Source of the DNA: Trichoplax sp. H2
Taxonomy: Eukaryota; Placozoa; Uniplacotomia; Trichoplacea
Direction: 5' to 3'
DNA: 64,000 bases
Assembly (NCBI GenBank): GCA_003344405.1
Contig: NOWV01000027.1
Location: forward strand, 310,001-374,000
In this document: piece by piece, positions 53,101 through 64,000 of the stretch
Layout of the letters: each line of letters starts with the position of its first letter
Numbering within the stretch: position 1 is the first letter of the stretch
The notes under the pieces: model-generated
Databases searched by the model: none
What the model was told of the DNA's origin: nothing
What the model saw: only the letters and a program-made list of their open reading frames with translations
Made by a program: the position numbers and the translations under genes

Positions 53101-53505
53101 AATATTAGCTTATGTATTGCCTACCCGACTTCGAAATTAGTTATGTTCATTAACTTACTACAATACAATAATTATCATAAATTCAATTAGGAAGCTGATG
53201 AGCACGCTGCATCTATGCTTATGTGGGATGTCTTAAATGGGGTAAATTAAAATTCGAATGAACGATAAATCCTTTACGATGAAAGGACTGCATACATCAT
53301 TGTATAGTAATAATTTCAAGTGTATGTATACTTAATTCTTTAATTTTATTAGATTTCCAGACGAAGCTGGACAGGTAACTCCAATGCTGAAGCAACTATA
53401 AAACTTGCTATGAAAGATATTCATAATTTGGAGGTAACTGTTCCATACCATGTCAAAGATCACTCAGTAATAGAGTCAGCTTTAGAAAAGTGGCACAACG
53501 GCTAG
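47152..53505 (+). CDS. UROC1: Urocanate hydratase (urocanase)
   Basis: Cytosolic NAD-dependent enzyme of histidine breakdown that converts urocanate to imidazolonepropionate. Predicted 681 aa (human 676). Exons: 47152-47283, 48475-48605, 48836-48929, 49064-49123, 49479-49607, 49736-49797, 49866-49932, 50171-50227, 50301-50387, 50481-50518, 50600-50650, 50885-50947, 51021-51129, 51282-51352, 51440-51537, 51705-51774, 51869-51901, 52008-52096, 52187-52257, 52389-52487, 52634-52733, 52836-52917, 53025-53073, 53191-53241, 53353-53505 (TAG). Hallmarks: LKEICSGLPVDPLP, KTYGHIYMYRFRP, VTYGGNGQVLSNWAQFW, QMTAGSYSYIGPQGIVHGT, TSGLGGMSGAQPKAAV (NAD-binding region), LLVDFGSDQTS, WDYGNAFLLEAGRAGADVF, GFGPFRWVCTSG, TRDHHDVSGTDSPFRETSN, HNGGGVGWGEVINGGFG. 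The start is fixed by match to the human N terminus. Intron 1 holds a 25-bp tandem array. Confidence 0.98.
47914..48088. repeat. 25-bp x 7 tandem array in UROC1 intron 1
   Basis: Seven units of exactly 25 bp; the word ATGCTAAAGTTT starts at 47921, 47946, 47971, 47996, 48021, 48046 and 48071. Unit variants differ at two places (ACACAAA/ACATAAA and GTTGAT/ATCGAT/ATTGAT). The unchanged period shows recent expansion, unlike the old arrays around the receptors. Confidence 0.95.
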
Positions 53506-54461
53506 AATTCATCATCCTATTTGCATCACTATAGCATTGAGTTTGATATCACCAGAAATTTGAACGCTTTAGCATCCACAGCTTTAAAAATTACGCCTGA
53601 TATACTTATAACACCTATCATTGTAACTGAGCTACTCGATGTTATCTCAAAGTTACGCAGATGGTTCGAGATAAGTAATCATAATCATAGTAGTCATGAT
53701 TAAGCAGCAACAGATGAGTGCATAACAATCACAAATATGCTTATAATAATATGTAGCCGAAACGCCAGATTCTGGTAGAATCTCTTTCGCAATATTGTAA
53801 TGTTTAGAAATTTACAGTTACAATTACATATTATATACTCCAATATTTAAGTTTTCGAGTGAACTTAGAAATTAATTATTCACAGTATTAAAAATATTTA
53901 TCCAAGTTGTACGTGTAGTGTAATGCAACTAGCAATAATCTCTCGTTTGTAATAAACTTTCAGTGAGGAATACATCATTTAATGGCATTTATTATTCCGC
54001 ATACAACCATATTGCATAAGGTTGTTTATGCTGGATGCTACAGTTAAATAATGTTCATTAGTTAACAATATAACGTATAGTTATACAACTTGCCTAATAA
54101 CTATGATAGGTACTACACGTATAAAATAAAATTTAAATTTATTAGCTATTTGCTATTCTGAAATAAAAATATATTAAAGTGGCACAACCATAATAGTATA
54201 TTTCATATATACTGCATCTCATAGTTAAAGCATAGCTGACCATTATAATAAAAAGATATACAAATTTATTAGCCTATAAAATCAGATTTTGGAATGTTAC
54301 TAGGAGCATGCCGGTTGCAAAATTTTAATATACACAATATCGTTTCTGCATTCAGCAGCTTTATAGCAAATCGTAATAAATAGTAATTCAATAGTCTCAA
54401 TAATGCAATACATAATATGTAGCTATTTCGATATCATTCTAACGAATGAATACCAATTATA
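53506..54461. other. Convergent 3' ends of UROC1 and COQ8A
   Basis: 0.96 kb. Plus-strand AATAAA occurs at 54125-54130 and 54162-54167 (candidates for UROC1). TTTATT at 54265-54270 gives AATAAA on the minus strand, 192 bases past the COQ8A stop. Nothing else was recognised. Confidence 0.5.
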
Positions 54462-57400
54462 TTAGCCAAATTTGTAAGTTGTGAAAGTTCTATCAAATAT
54501 CGGCTTACATGGAACAATTGCTCCTAATTTTGTACATAGTAAAAATACGCCTGACATTTTTCGATGTAAGGAATAACTTTCCTCTGGTGGTGGTGTTAAT
54601 CGATGTTGTAACATAATAGGAACAAGGCTTCTTATTTTATATGTTAAAGTTTGATCTCGGAAATTGTACGGTTCACTAAAAGAAAAAGGTTCACCAAGTG
54701 CTACTACAGCTTCGATATGGGCTTCAGTCATCACCTAGAGACACAAAGTTACATATAATGTTACCTTTACAGAAGTGATAAATTCATTTTAATTATTCGC
54801 AGTATAATACAAATCGAATTTTGAAAATAGGCTAAATTTATAGCAAATTTTTACCTTTGATTCATAACCAGTAAGAAAACCTAACTTCTTCGATGCTTGC
54901 TCGATAGTCTTTCTGTCCTTTTTAGAAGCAGCATTGATAATCTACAAGGCAAGAATTAACAAATAGCACCGTGATTATATTTTATAATACTATACATCGA
55001 ATAAAAATAATACATACTTTGAAGTACTCGTCAACAAAAGCTTTGTCGTATCCACGAGTGGCACCAAAGTCTAGCAATATAACCTATAGTAATGGGATGG
55101 ATGCGATAATTTAAATTAAACGATAAAGTAAAAGTACTGAGTAACGCGAGAATTACAGCAGAAATAATCTTACTTTTCCACTGAGCGGATCGTAAAAAAA
55201 ATTTGACCAATTTGGATCAGTTTGCATATATCGTAATTCAAAAACTTCTCGAAGGCATAAATCTAGAATATTTAAGCTTATCTACGGTAAAATAATAATA
55301 ATAACATACAGAAGAAATTAATCTAAAATGGAAGCATTGCAATTGAATGTGCAAGTTAAGAAATTTAATCACTACTTTACAATAATGAGCATATTGTAGT
55401 TTATCATACCCTATTACGAGTCTCTTGATCCAAATCGAACGTTTTATCTAACGGCATTCCTCGAATGAATTCACACGTTAAGACTCTTTTGGCGGTTAAT
55501 TCAGGAATTATTTCCGGGATATAAAACCTCTCATCATCCTTAAGTAATTTCCTAAATAATAGGATGATAATTAAAAATACATAGAAATCCACGATTCTAT
55601 AACACATTTTAAAGTCATCAAATGAATACAGTAAATTGGATGACAACAAGTTTGTATCATCAGTGAAAACTTTACTTCATTTTTTGTTGGCATTCAGCCT
55701 CTCTTTCGTAATCGACTTCCCATGCCAATTCTCTTTTAGCAACTGTGACAGCATTCTCCGCATACATACCTATAAAATTTTCACAAAATAGATGTTGGAA
55801 GAGGGTACTAATATTTTTTACCATAATCCACAATTATTAGTATACCTTCAGGCAGCAATTTCCACATACTAAGAATGGTCATTAGTGTATCAAGGTCGCT
55901 ATTGATACTATTCGCAACGCCAGGATACTAGTGTCAATCACATAATATTATACATGATAAATTAGAGTCAGTAGCTCTTTTAAAAATTTCCTAATACTAA
56001 TGTTGATGACATCGGTAACGATTGTATATCACGATGGGTATCATATGAATATTCACTTATATTAATTCTACCTTTGAACAGTAATTTACCTGAATTTTAA
56101 TAGCAACGACACGACCATCCTTTAGAACAGCACGATGTACTTGGCCAATTGATGCAGCTGCAACAGGTTTAGGATTAAATTCCGCAAGATTACTTTTCCA
56201 GTCATTCCCAAGCTCTTCCCGTAACACAGCCTTCACGTACGGCAGCAAAAAAAAATTTTCAATGTTAGATAAGAAATCGCAATTGCTATCTATCTCAATT
56301 TTTCAATTACTGTGATGTCTTACTTCCATTTGGTATCGAGGCATAAAATCGGCACTTTGTCTGACACGCTCAAAAATACGTTGCAATTCCGGAGAAATTA
56401 GAGAGTTATCTAAACAACAAAATAAAAACATTTAAATCCTTAAAGTTCGGGATAATTGTTTGGAAAAGCGTAGAGCAGTAAATAATAACATTTAAAGAAA
56501 TTACAGCTGCAATTTTTATAAGCACAGCCAACCTTGAATACTTAGCATTTGACCAAGTTTAAGAGCAGCTCCACGTAAATTGCATAGAGTATTGATAATT
56601 TTCTCAACATTGGCTTCGCTTAAAAATACACTACCGCCAAGACCATTCGCATCTGATTCTGCTAAAGGTGAAATTTACAGCAAATATATTACATAAATAA
56701 TTATAATTGAAGTATCCATGAACGGATAATATGAGTTACTAGTACACTATAATGTAAAGTTGTAAGACATACTTGCTGTGTAGCTTTAATAAAAATAAAG
56801 TAGAGTTCAATATAGTATAAAATTGTAAAATATCAATCACTTACGTGTCCTTTTGACACCTAAGGCTTTCTTTGTTGCTTCAGTTATAGCGCCGATACCT
56901 AAACTGGCGGCTAAGCCTGAAGTAACAGATAAAATGGTAGCAATATTCATCAGTTGCTATTATGAAACCATGGCATAAAATGAGGCTTACAGTATAATTG
57001 TGTAACGTCTCAATCTATGGTCTGTAATTAACTAATTTAGTATCTAATATATATTACGTTTCAGTAAGCTAGTAACTATAATGTATGCCAATATTTGATA
57101 TACGCATGGAATATCATCGTGTCTTAGCACGATATTCTATACATCAGTGTTTAGTGGCAAAATTAATATTGCATTCAGCCCTTTACGAGAGAGTCACAAC
57201 AGTTATAAAACTGCTAATCTCCCATACACAAAGAATGCAGTCAGTTAAAACCTTATGATCTAAGTTGAGTAGCATAAGTTAAAAGCTATTTAGTCAATGT
57301 TATTTTGATATTACCGCTATACTTCCACAAACGGCCAATTTTTGTCGAAGGCACGGCTTTTTCTTTTGCACTTTCCGATAGCTGTATAAAAGTAAATACT

Positions 57401-58218
57401 ATTAAGAAATTGCAGGCAGAGATAGATTGACAGAATCCAAATGTACTAAGAGAGGCAATAATATACAGTACATTTTTAAATGATCTAAAGCGTAGAAAAT
57501 TCTACTACTCCTATATTATAGTTCATTATCGCAGGTTAATCTGTTTTATATCATTTTGTATGATTACCATTTGTTCCGGTACTGATTTATTGATTTGATT
57601 TTCGTCGTCTATTTTAGAAAATTCCTGAGTTTTATTCATAGTATTTTCTAATATTTTGTCTGTATTTTCAAAATTGATTGCAAAGTCCGAACTTTTGCTC
57701 TGTGATGTAACACTAGAAGCATCTGCTGTTGTACTTGGCCGATCTTGCGTTATTGATGACATCGATGTAAACGTATCATTGGTTGGGTTAGTATTCAATG
57801 GTGAGGCCATCCGCTGAACATTACTATTACTTTGATTAGAATGATCTAAATTGATGTTATTAGTTATTGGTGTAGAAGCAGTGGATGGCATAGTTAAATG
57901 ATCCGATACGACTTGATCAGAAGTCTTGCTGGACTTTAGCATTTCGCCTTTGGCATGTCCAGATGCAGTTAGATTATCGCTTGATGAAGTATTTGTCGAA
58001 TTTAAATCCGGTGAAAGCTGATCGCCTTCTCTATCAGAATATCCATATTTGGGTGATAATTTCGAGCCTTTAAGGCCATGATATAGCTGACTTATGGAAG
58101 AACGAAGACTAGAAAACTCCCATTCTTGCATGAAACGTTGGGCAGATTCTTGTTGAGCCGATTTGGCTATCACACGGAAACCTTGTAGTAAGCCACTAAT
58201 TTCCGATAATCGCGACAT
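54462..58218 (-). CDS. COQ8A: COQ8/ADCK3-type atypical kinase-like ATPase
   Basis: UbiB-family mitochondrial protein supporting coenzyme Q biosynthesis. Predicted 665 aa (human COQ8A 647). Minus-strand exons in order: 58218-57568, 57381-57315, 56916-56845, 56661-56533, 56409-56324, 56230-56090, 55927-55846, 55769-55676, 55551-55410, 55281-55174, 55083-55018, 54941-54855, 54734-54462. Family signatures: KxGQ motif in [16 protein letters not shown] (about 298-301), alanine-rich nucleotide loop [12 protein letters not shown] (about 359), catalytic-type lysine in VVAIKIQ (about 380), [13 protein letters not shown] (about 508-520), DFG in [11 protein letters not shown] (about 529-531), C-terminal [18 protein letters not shown]. 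Residues about 50-215, all in exon 1, are Ser/Thr/Asn-rich low complexity without similarity to the human N terminus. One gene could represent the ancestor of vertebrate COQ8A and COQ8B. Confidence 0.95.
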
Positions 58219-59040
58219 TTTACGTACGTCGTATATCCAATTGATTCAATAAATAATGTAGCGAATAATGTCTCCTTTTCTAATATAATACGAGTATCAT
58301 GTGGAATTAATGGTCTAATTCAAAAGATATGAAAAACTCAATGTAGTGATGTCTGCTTAGGCTTCGAATTTCAGGTCACTGCATACGGACAAATGATTGC
58401 AAATAGACGTTTTATGATATCATTGAATTCTTTTTTCTCCTTTTAATATTATCAACTTTTATAGCATTTCCTGGGAGGGAAAGCCGTCCAAGGCTGGTGA
58501 TATCCTAATAAGACACCAATGTAACAGTGATTACATACAGAGTAGGATAAAATTAGCAATGCAATCTACTTCAATAGCGTACAGTGTATAACTACCACTG
58601 CAACTGTAAGAAAATGTGGATCAATTAAAGAATAGGGCGCAACTAGTTTTCTATGCGATTTGATGTATAGCAAGGATTGCTGAAGAGAGAGAGAGAGATG
58701 CGATCGAGGACACTCGATCGCATTAGTGATGTCTGTCGTTGTTTGTCATGTTACGAGTGCTGTAACCGAGTTTTCAAAGGCGGCGCTTTCCAATACAATG
58801 AAGAGAACTATTATAGATATTAAGATATTCATCACTACTCCAGGTCAAGGGTGGAATAGATACCATAAAAGTACTACGTAAAACTTACGCAGAAAGAGCT
58901 GAACAATTTACTATTTAATCATTAAGATGAATATTAGCAAGATTACTCTACCTTAAAGAATGAATATTCCAATCGTTGTACCGGGCAACGTGCTCTTGCG
59001 ATATGCTGAATGTATGATAGTCGAACTGGAAGCGTATGCA
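58219..59040. promoter_or_regulatory. COQ8A upstream region
   Basis: Upstream of the COQ8A start on the minus strand. It contains a short GA microsatellite (58684-58698) and an AAAGGCGGCGCTTT-like near-palindrome (about 58776-58789), both out of character with the AT-rich flanks. Promoter assignment is inference from position. Confidence 0.4.
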
Positions 59041-59046
59041 CTGTTT

Positions 59047-59507
59047 ATACAGTATCTACAGCACAGTGTACAGTGTACAGTAAGAGCAGTGGATGATGAC
59101 ATCGTACTGTACTGTACATACAGTACGGTACGACATACTGTACAGTACGGTACTGAATGTCATGTCACTTAATTTGCACTACACTAATGTACGGTGCAGT
59201 ACGATACTGAATATCATGTCACTTAAGTTACACTACATTACTGTACGGTACGTGCGTACAGTATTACGGTACAGTACTGTACTGTACTGCACAATGCACA
59301 GTGGAAAAAAATCTTCTTACCTGCACAGTACTGTACAGTACTGTACCGTACGCTACAGCCTCTAATTTTCCACATGGGACAGTACTTAGTACTGTACTCC
59401 ATGATGCAACGTTCAAAAGTTTGTGACGCAATATTTGACCAGGGAAACTCGAGCCGTCCTTGGTACTGTACTGTATCGTATAGTGAGTACAGTACAATAC
59501 AGTAACA
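59047..59507. repeat. Large GTAC palindromic cluster 4
   Basis: About 460 bp dominated by ACAGTACTGT, CTGTACGGTACG and TACAGTACTGTACC words on both strands, with many possible hairpins. Two direct copies of a 54-bp unit (about 59143-59250) share TACTGAATGTCATGTCACTTAA-like sequence. Because the sequence is self-complementary, it yields open frames on both strands that are unlikely to be real genes. Confidence 0.8.
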
Positions 59508-62500
59508 ACAAAATGATCTCATCTCTGCGTGCGCTGCGCATCGAACAGGTTGTCATTGAGATGGTGGGAGATTTTTGCCACGACATCTGTTTTACACATC
59601 CTCAAGCAAAGATAGAAGAAGAAAAGCTTCTCTTCTATCCCTTATCACGGACTCACCAATGAATTCAGGAATATACAAATGCTGTAATTCACAATTAAGG
59701 GACTGTAACGTTGCAGCTGTGAAGGATGAAGACTACTCAATTTTTTCAGCTAAAGAGTAGATTACTACGAGACAAATAGATTACAATGTAGATTATTCAC
59801 CAGAGGCACTGCCAAAGTGGGAGAGCTTTACTAAGCTAATACAGGACAGTAGTAAGGTAGCAATCTATTGCAAGACTTTTTCGTCATCCTCTTTACCAAT
59901 TTCTCTCTACAGTTAACAACAGTTAGTATAATTTCATGACACAGCTACTCACTGCCCAATCACTGCTCCATCCCTCGTCACAATTTTATTCATTTAATCA
60001 CTATTAATAGATTAGAAAGTATCCAATTGCACACAGTAAATCACAGCGAGAGTTAGCTCTGCTAAAATGGGTTGCTTTACTCACCATCTACGAATATGGC
60101 AAGGCTTTTTTGTCACTCTAGAGTGCTTTATAATATTAGCTAGCTATGTATTGCAAGGCTTTCTTGTCACCTTGCCAACTTTCTCCTCTCTCTCTTTACC
60201 AGTATATTACAACAACAATCTTACTACAGAATTATTGACTCTAAGCCAGTCTCCGACGGACAGAATACTCGCTATGAGGGAGAAAGGGTATCCATACTTG
60301 CTATGAATATCGATCGAATCGACAGTAGACAGTTCAAAAATTCAACCACTTGTCTATCCATAACTACAAGCCTACTTATGAGTATAACTGTGTATCTGTA
60401 CAGTATATTAAAATGGAAAGAAAACGATAGCAGTGGATAACTACGATACTAAATTAACCTTCTAAACTACATTATGATCTACAATATATCAAAACTGCAA
60501 ATAAGAACGCACTACAGCATACACCGCATATATAGTACAGTAGGGTAATTACCAACGCGATAGGAGGATATTGGGATCTGAAGTGGTGTAAACACATTGA
60601 CTATGCAATCTATTCTTCATGAGTGCTTGAAGCAGGCAAATGTTGATATAACGCAATACGTTGCCACGACGAATTTTTGCATATCATGAGATAGCTATTG
60701 AATTGATTAAAATATAGAGCCTAAGGAACAATTACTTTTAATAACGGTAGAAATAAGACAGGTCAAAATTAGAATTGCTAATGGTGTACGTGTATAGCAA
60801 CAATCGATTGGCTATGGTCGATTCAAACATTCTACTTATTTATAACTAGTTGATCCTCTTTCATAAGCAATAAAAATAGTTTTCTATATCGATTCCATTT
60901 GTTTTGCATAGTATAAAGAAATAATAGGAATGGTAGTTATTATTAGAATACAATCTGATCTATCCTAGCGATCCGTAAAATTAACATCTTGTAGGATCCA
61001 GTACAATAGCTATCTCTTAAAGTGTTGATGATATTCAAAATAGCTATGGGTTTACATATTCATTCTTCTCATCGTCAACACGATTGAAATTAATCATAGT
61101 CGGAAAGTAAAGTAAAATGTATGGATTGACTTTATCCTCAATTGTTGACTAGGTAGATCAACTATAGGCTAGCCATTCTTCTTCTATCATCAAAACAATC
61201 AGTGATCAAATTAATTGAAACTCCATCGGATGAATGTATTTTCTTCGTTGTCACCTTGAGGATATTTGCATGAGTTATTGTCTTCCGGCGTGGTGTAATT
61301 AATAGGCAATCAATGGATTATTTTTGATAAAGTTCTGCTTAACCTCCCGCATTCTTTCCAACAGTGGAATATAAAAATGACCGCATGCTCAATAACAACA
61401 ACAGAATACAATTTTAATTCTCTTCTATTTAGGGAGCATAAAAATTTGAGTCATCTTGTTGGCAAATTGTGTGGTAGCCATTTTATTGCATATACCTAGA
61501 ATAGAAATAACTGGATCAGTTATGGTAATTAGATATGAACATTAAGCTGGATCAATATTTCATCAAAGACAGAGGTTAATAAACGCTCGAAAATAGCATT
61601 GAAATGCAATTTTGATATCATGCAGTGTAAACAGTATGGCGTAAGCAAGTATACGCGTATTATAAATTATTCTAATGGATAATAACCAGGATCATCAACA
61701 ATCGATGACGTGACCATTGAAATAGAAGCCATGATTAGAATACAGACAATAAGGAATTAATTTGCAAGATTGGAACTCGATAACTATCTACTTTAAATGT
61801 CTTACTATAGCTAATGAGAATGACAATATGATATTATCATGACCATGACGTTTTATTTGTCATCAAGGCATCAATGTAGTCCATACTTTTATAGAATGTG
61901 TAAAAAGAAGACAATAAGCGCCACACTATCAAATTAAACTCATAGACTGTAGTTGAACTTTTTCTCCTATCTTCACTATAATATTTTTTTGCACTTCTTT
62001 TCCTATGATGATGATGCTCAATTGGCCAATGTAGAGGCAATCGTGATAACTTGTGGATAAAATTACAGACATTCAATCCAAATTATCCAATCAAGATCCA
62101 AAATTGTTGGTAAATGACATCAACTATTTTCAATTTTATTGTCGATATTGTTGATAATGTGTGGAAACCTTCGTCTTTTTTCTCTCTATAATGATTGATT
62201 AATTCAGCAGGAAGATGATTATTTCCACTATCAACTTAACTTCCTGTTACTGTTTTTCTTTTAAATTTTCTCTCTCTTTTACACGTACAGTAGATCAATA
62301 TCTATCAAACTTTACTGGATCTAGTTTGAACAATTTCTTCTTTATTTGTATTGAATTTCGATTATTTTAATGTTATCCAGCAATTAATCGAACTTAGTGA
62401 TAACGATTGAACAGTAATAATTGTTATTATTCAACTTAATGAGTCCAATCAAAGATAAAATGGCACTGACTGTGAATTTAATTGCTTCTATAGGCTATCC

Positions 62501-64000
62501 ATCTCCATACTACATTAATAAATAATTTTCTCTACCTGAGAAGTATCTCATTGCAATGTTTTATTAACAGAATCGACACTCAATCAAGGTAACCAATCTT
62601 ATCAACATCATTAACTAGATCGATTAATTGCTAATTGCCTATACTATATTCGGGTATGCTACTGCTGTATACATTTCAATATCAAAGGATTAATAATGTT
62701 GAAATCGGTAAAAGGATCGCAAAAAATGCTAACGTGCTTTAGATACGATTGGTTATCGAATAAGAAAGCGACATAGACATACACAAGTAATCGTTAGTAA
62801 GAGAATTAAAATCATGAATGACAACTTCTTTCTTTCAACATTGTTGTACTTTAATCGACCATAAAAATTCACTTGTAACTGTTTCTTGTGGAAAGACGCT
62901 TACAAAAAAATTGACCATTACGCTTTTATGCGAAGTATCTTTAACACGAATGGATTGCGGAAACTAAAGTTCATCACAATATCATCAAGATGATGATTGA
63001 CTAATTTCAAATAGAAAGCTTTCCTCGTTAATATAACTCTTAATCAAAATAAGTCGTGACGGATATCTACTCTCAATTTAATTTCATTGCAATACAGCAT
63101 ATAAATACCATCATCGATATAAGCGCTTTTCCTCCTTAGCAATATAAAATTCTTCATGATATCATTAATTACAAGGCATTCGTAAAAGATTGATAGCAAC
63201 TTTTATATAGAACCCCATTCCAAAGAGATTCATTTTCTTTACATCGTCTTTCGTCTAAGGCTTCTTCTTCATGACATTAGTTTTACCTGTATTATGGATT
63301 TTATTCATGATTGCTCTGACTTACATACAAATCAAGATATTCATTATCGGCAGCACTTTCTTCGCCAATTTCTAACTGCAACATGGTGCCTTAATAGTTA
63401 TCCATTTTACTTACTGTCCTATAGCTTTGTAAATCAATTTCTTTCTACCAATTGTGATGGCTCCTCACGCCAATGCTTGACTTACATACCCAAAATTGAT
63501 TTCGATCGACAGGCCTAAAGATATGATGATCACAAGAAATCTTTTGTATAAATGAATCATACTCATAAAATAGAGGATAATTTTACAACAATTTTCCTAC
63601 ATTAATCTAAAATCTTCAATCCTATTTAAGCTCTATTTTCCATGAAATCAAGCAAGTTTATATTGCCCCCTTAGACCTTTCGTATCAAGCTTTTCTATAT
63701 ATCATCAAGCACTAATACGATTTCTTTGTCCCTGTCCTATTACGTATATTCACGATCGAACACTAGCCGCTACATTTCCTTCTTAATCTATTTTTATAAG
63801 CTCTATTGCTACCTGATTTGTAAATTTTTCTACAAAATGGTAGCGATTTATTTTTATTTTCCTGCCATTTCCCATGATTAATCATGTCAGGAACGAATAA
63901 ATTCGAAAAAATGAACATTAACTGCAGTTATATCCAATTAATGACTTTCTTCTATGAGCATGATTGATTTTACTTTGTGTTTCTATTCCTTCTATGGTAA
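59508..64000. other. Right-end region, no recognised gene
   Basis: 4.5 kb with only short open frames of unknown meaning. A frame beginning MISSLRALRIEQVVIEMVG at 59512-59662 directly follows the palindromic cluster, but no continuing exon was recognised. The cluster sits just upstream of real genes elsewhere, so a gene start here is possible. The rest is AT-rich with no diagnostic motif. Confidence 0.4.

Noticed and set aside
58684-58698. GA-rich microsatellite upstream of COQ8A.
   Set aside because: Too short to interpret beyond simple sequence; recorded only as part of the upstream region.
59093-59522. Overlapping open frames on both strands in the palindromic cluster, rich in Tyr, Ser, Thr, Val and Gln.
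   Set aside because: They are translations of the self-complementary GTAC repeat and carry no protein homology.

Overview
The window looks like nuclear DNA from an early-branching animal. It is strongly AT-rich (roughly 30% G+C by eye), the genes are cut by many short GT-AG introns, and every recognisable protein aligns best with animal orthologues. A placozoan (Trichoplax or a relative) is the best guess, because of the base composition, the short introns and the tandem GABA-B-like class C receptors. That guess rests on general knowledge, and a sponge or another non-bilaterian cannot be excluded. All exon models were built by hand from splice signals, reading phase and remembered orthologue sequences. 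All seven complete models keep frame from start to stop and have lengths close to their human counterparts.

Layout: (1) 386-1801 (+) is the 3' end of a GABA-B-like class C receptor whose start lies left of the window. (2) 1802-16735 is a 15 kb gene desert. It holds a degenerate ~100-bp tandem array (about 11.94-13.97 kb) and a small ~86-bp array (13.95-14.19 kb). (3) 16736-29726 (+) is a complete second GABA-B-like receptor of 777 aa. Its 7 kb first intron carries two further degenerate repeat arrays. (4) 31421-54461 and beyond is a compact block of conserved single-copy genes: BBS1 (-), POLR2G (-), MRPL4 (+), HYLS1 (-), UROC1 (+) and COQ8A/ADCK3 (-, to 58218). (5) 58219-64000 holds a large cluster of ACAGTACTGT-type palindromes and no recognisable gene.

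The conserved block is arranged mostly head-to-head and tail-to-tail. POLR2G and MRPL4 diverge from a 279-bp gap and HYLS1 and UROC1 diverge from a 1.75 kb gap. MRPL4/HYLS1, UROC1/COQ8A and the receptor/BBS1 pair converge. Functions are mixed: BBSome trafficking (BBS1), centriole/ciliogenesis (HYLS1), RNA polymerase II stalk (POLR2G), mitochondrial ribosome (MRPL4), histidine breakdown (UROC1) and coenzyme Q biosynthesis (COQ8A). The two receptors are paralogues in direct orientation with matching intron positions, so a local duplication is likely.

The most interesting unexplained structure is (a) the self-palindromic GTAC-rich clusters next to the 5' ends of the housekeeping genes and (b) the four degenerate tandem arrays in and around the receptor pair, one with a quasi-palindromic core and one with a coding-like core. 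No transposase, viral gene, rRNA, tRNA or CRISPR array was found.
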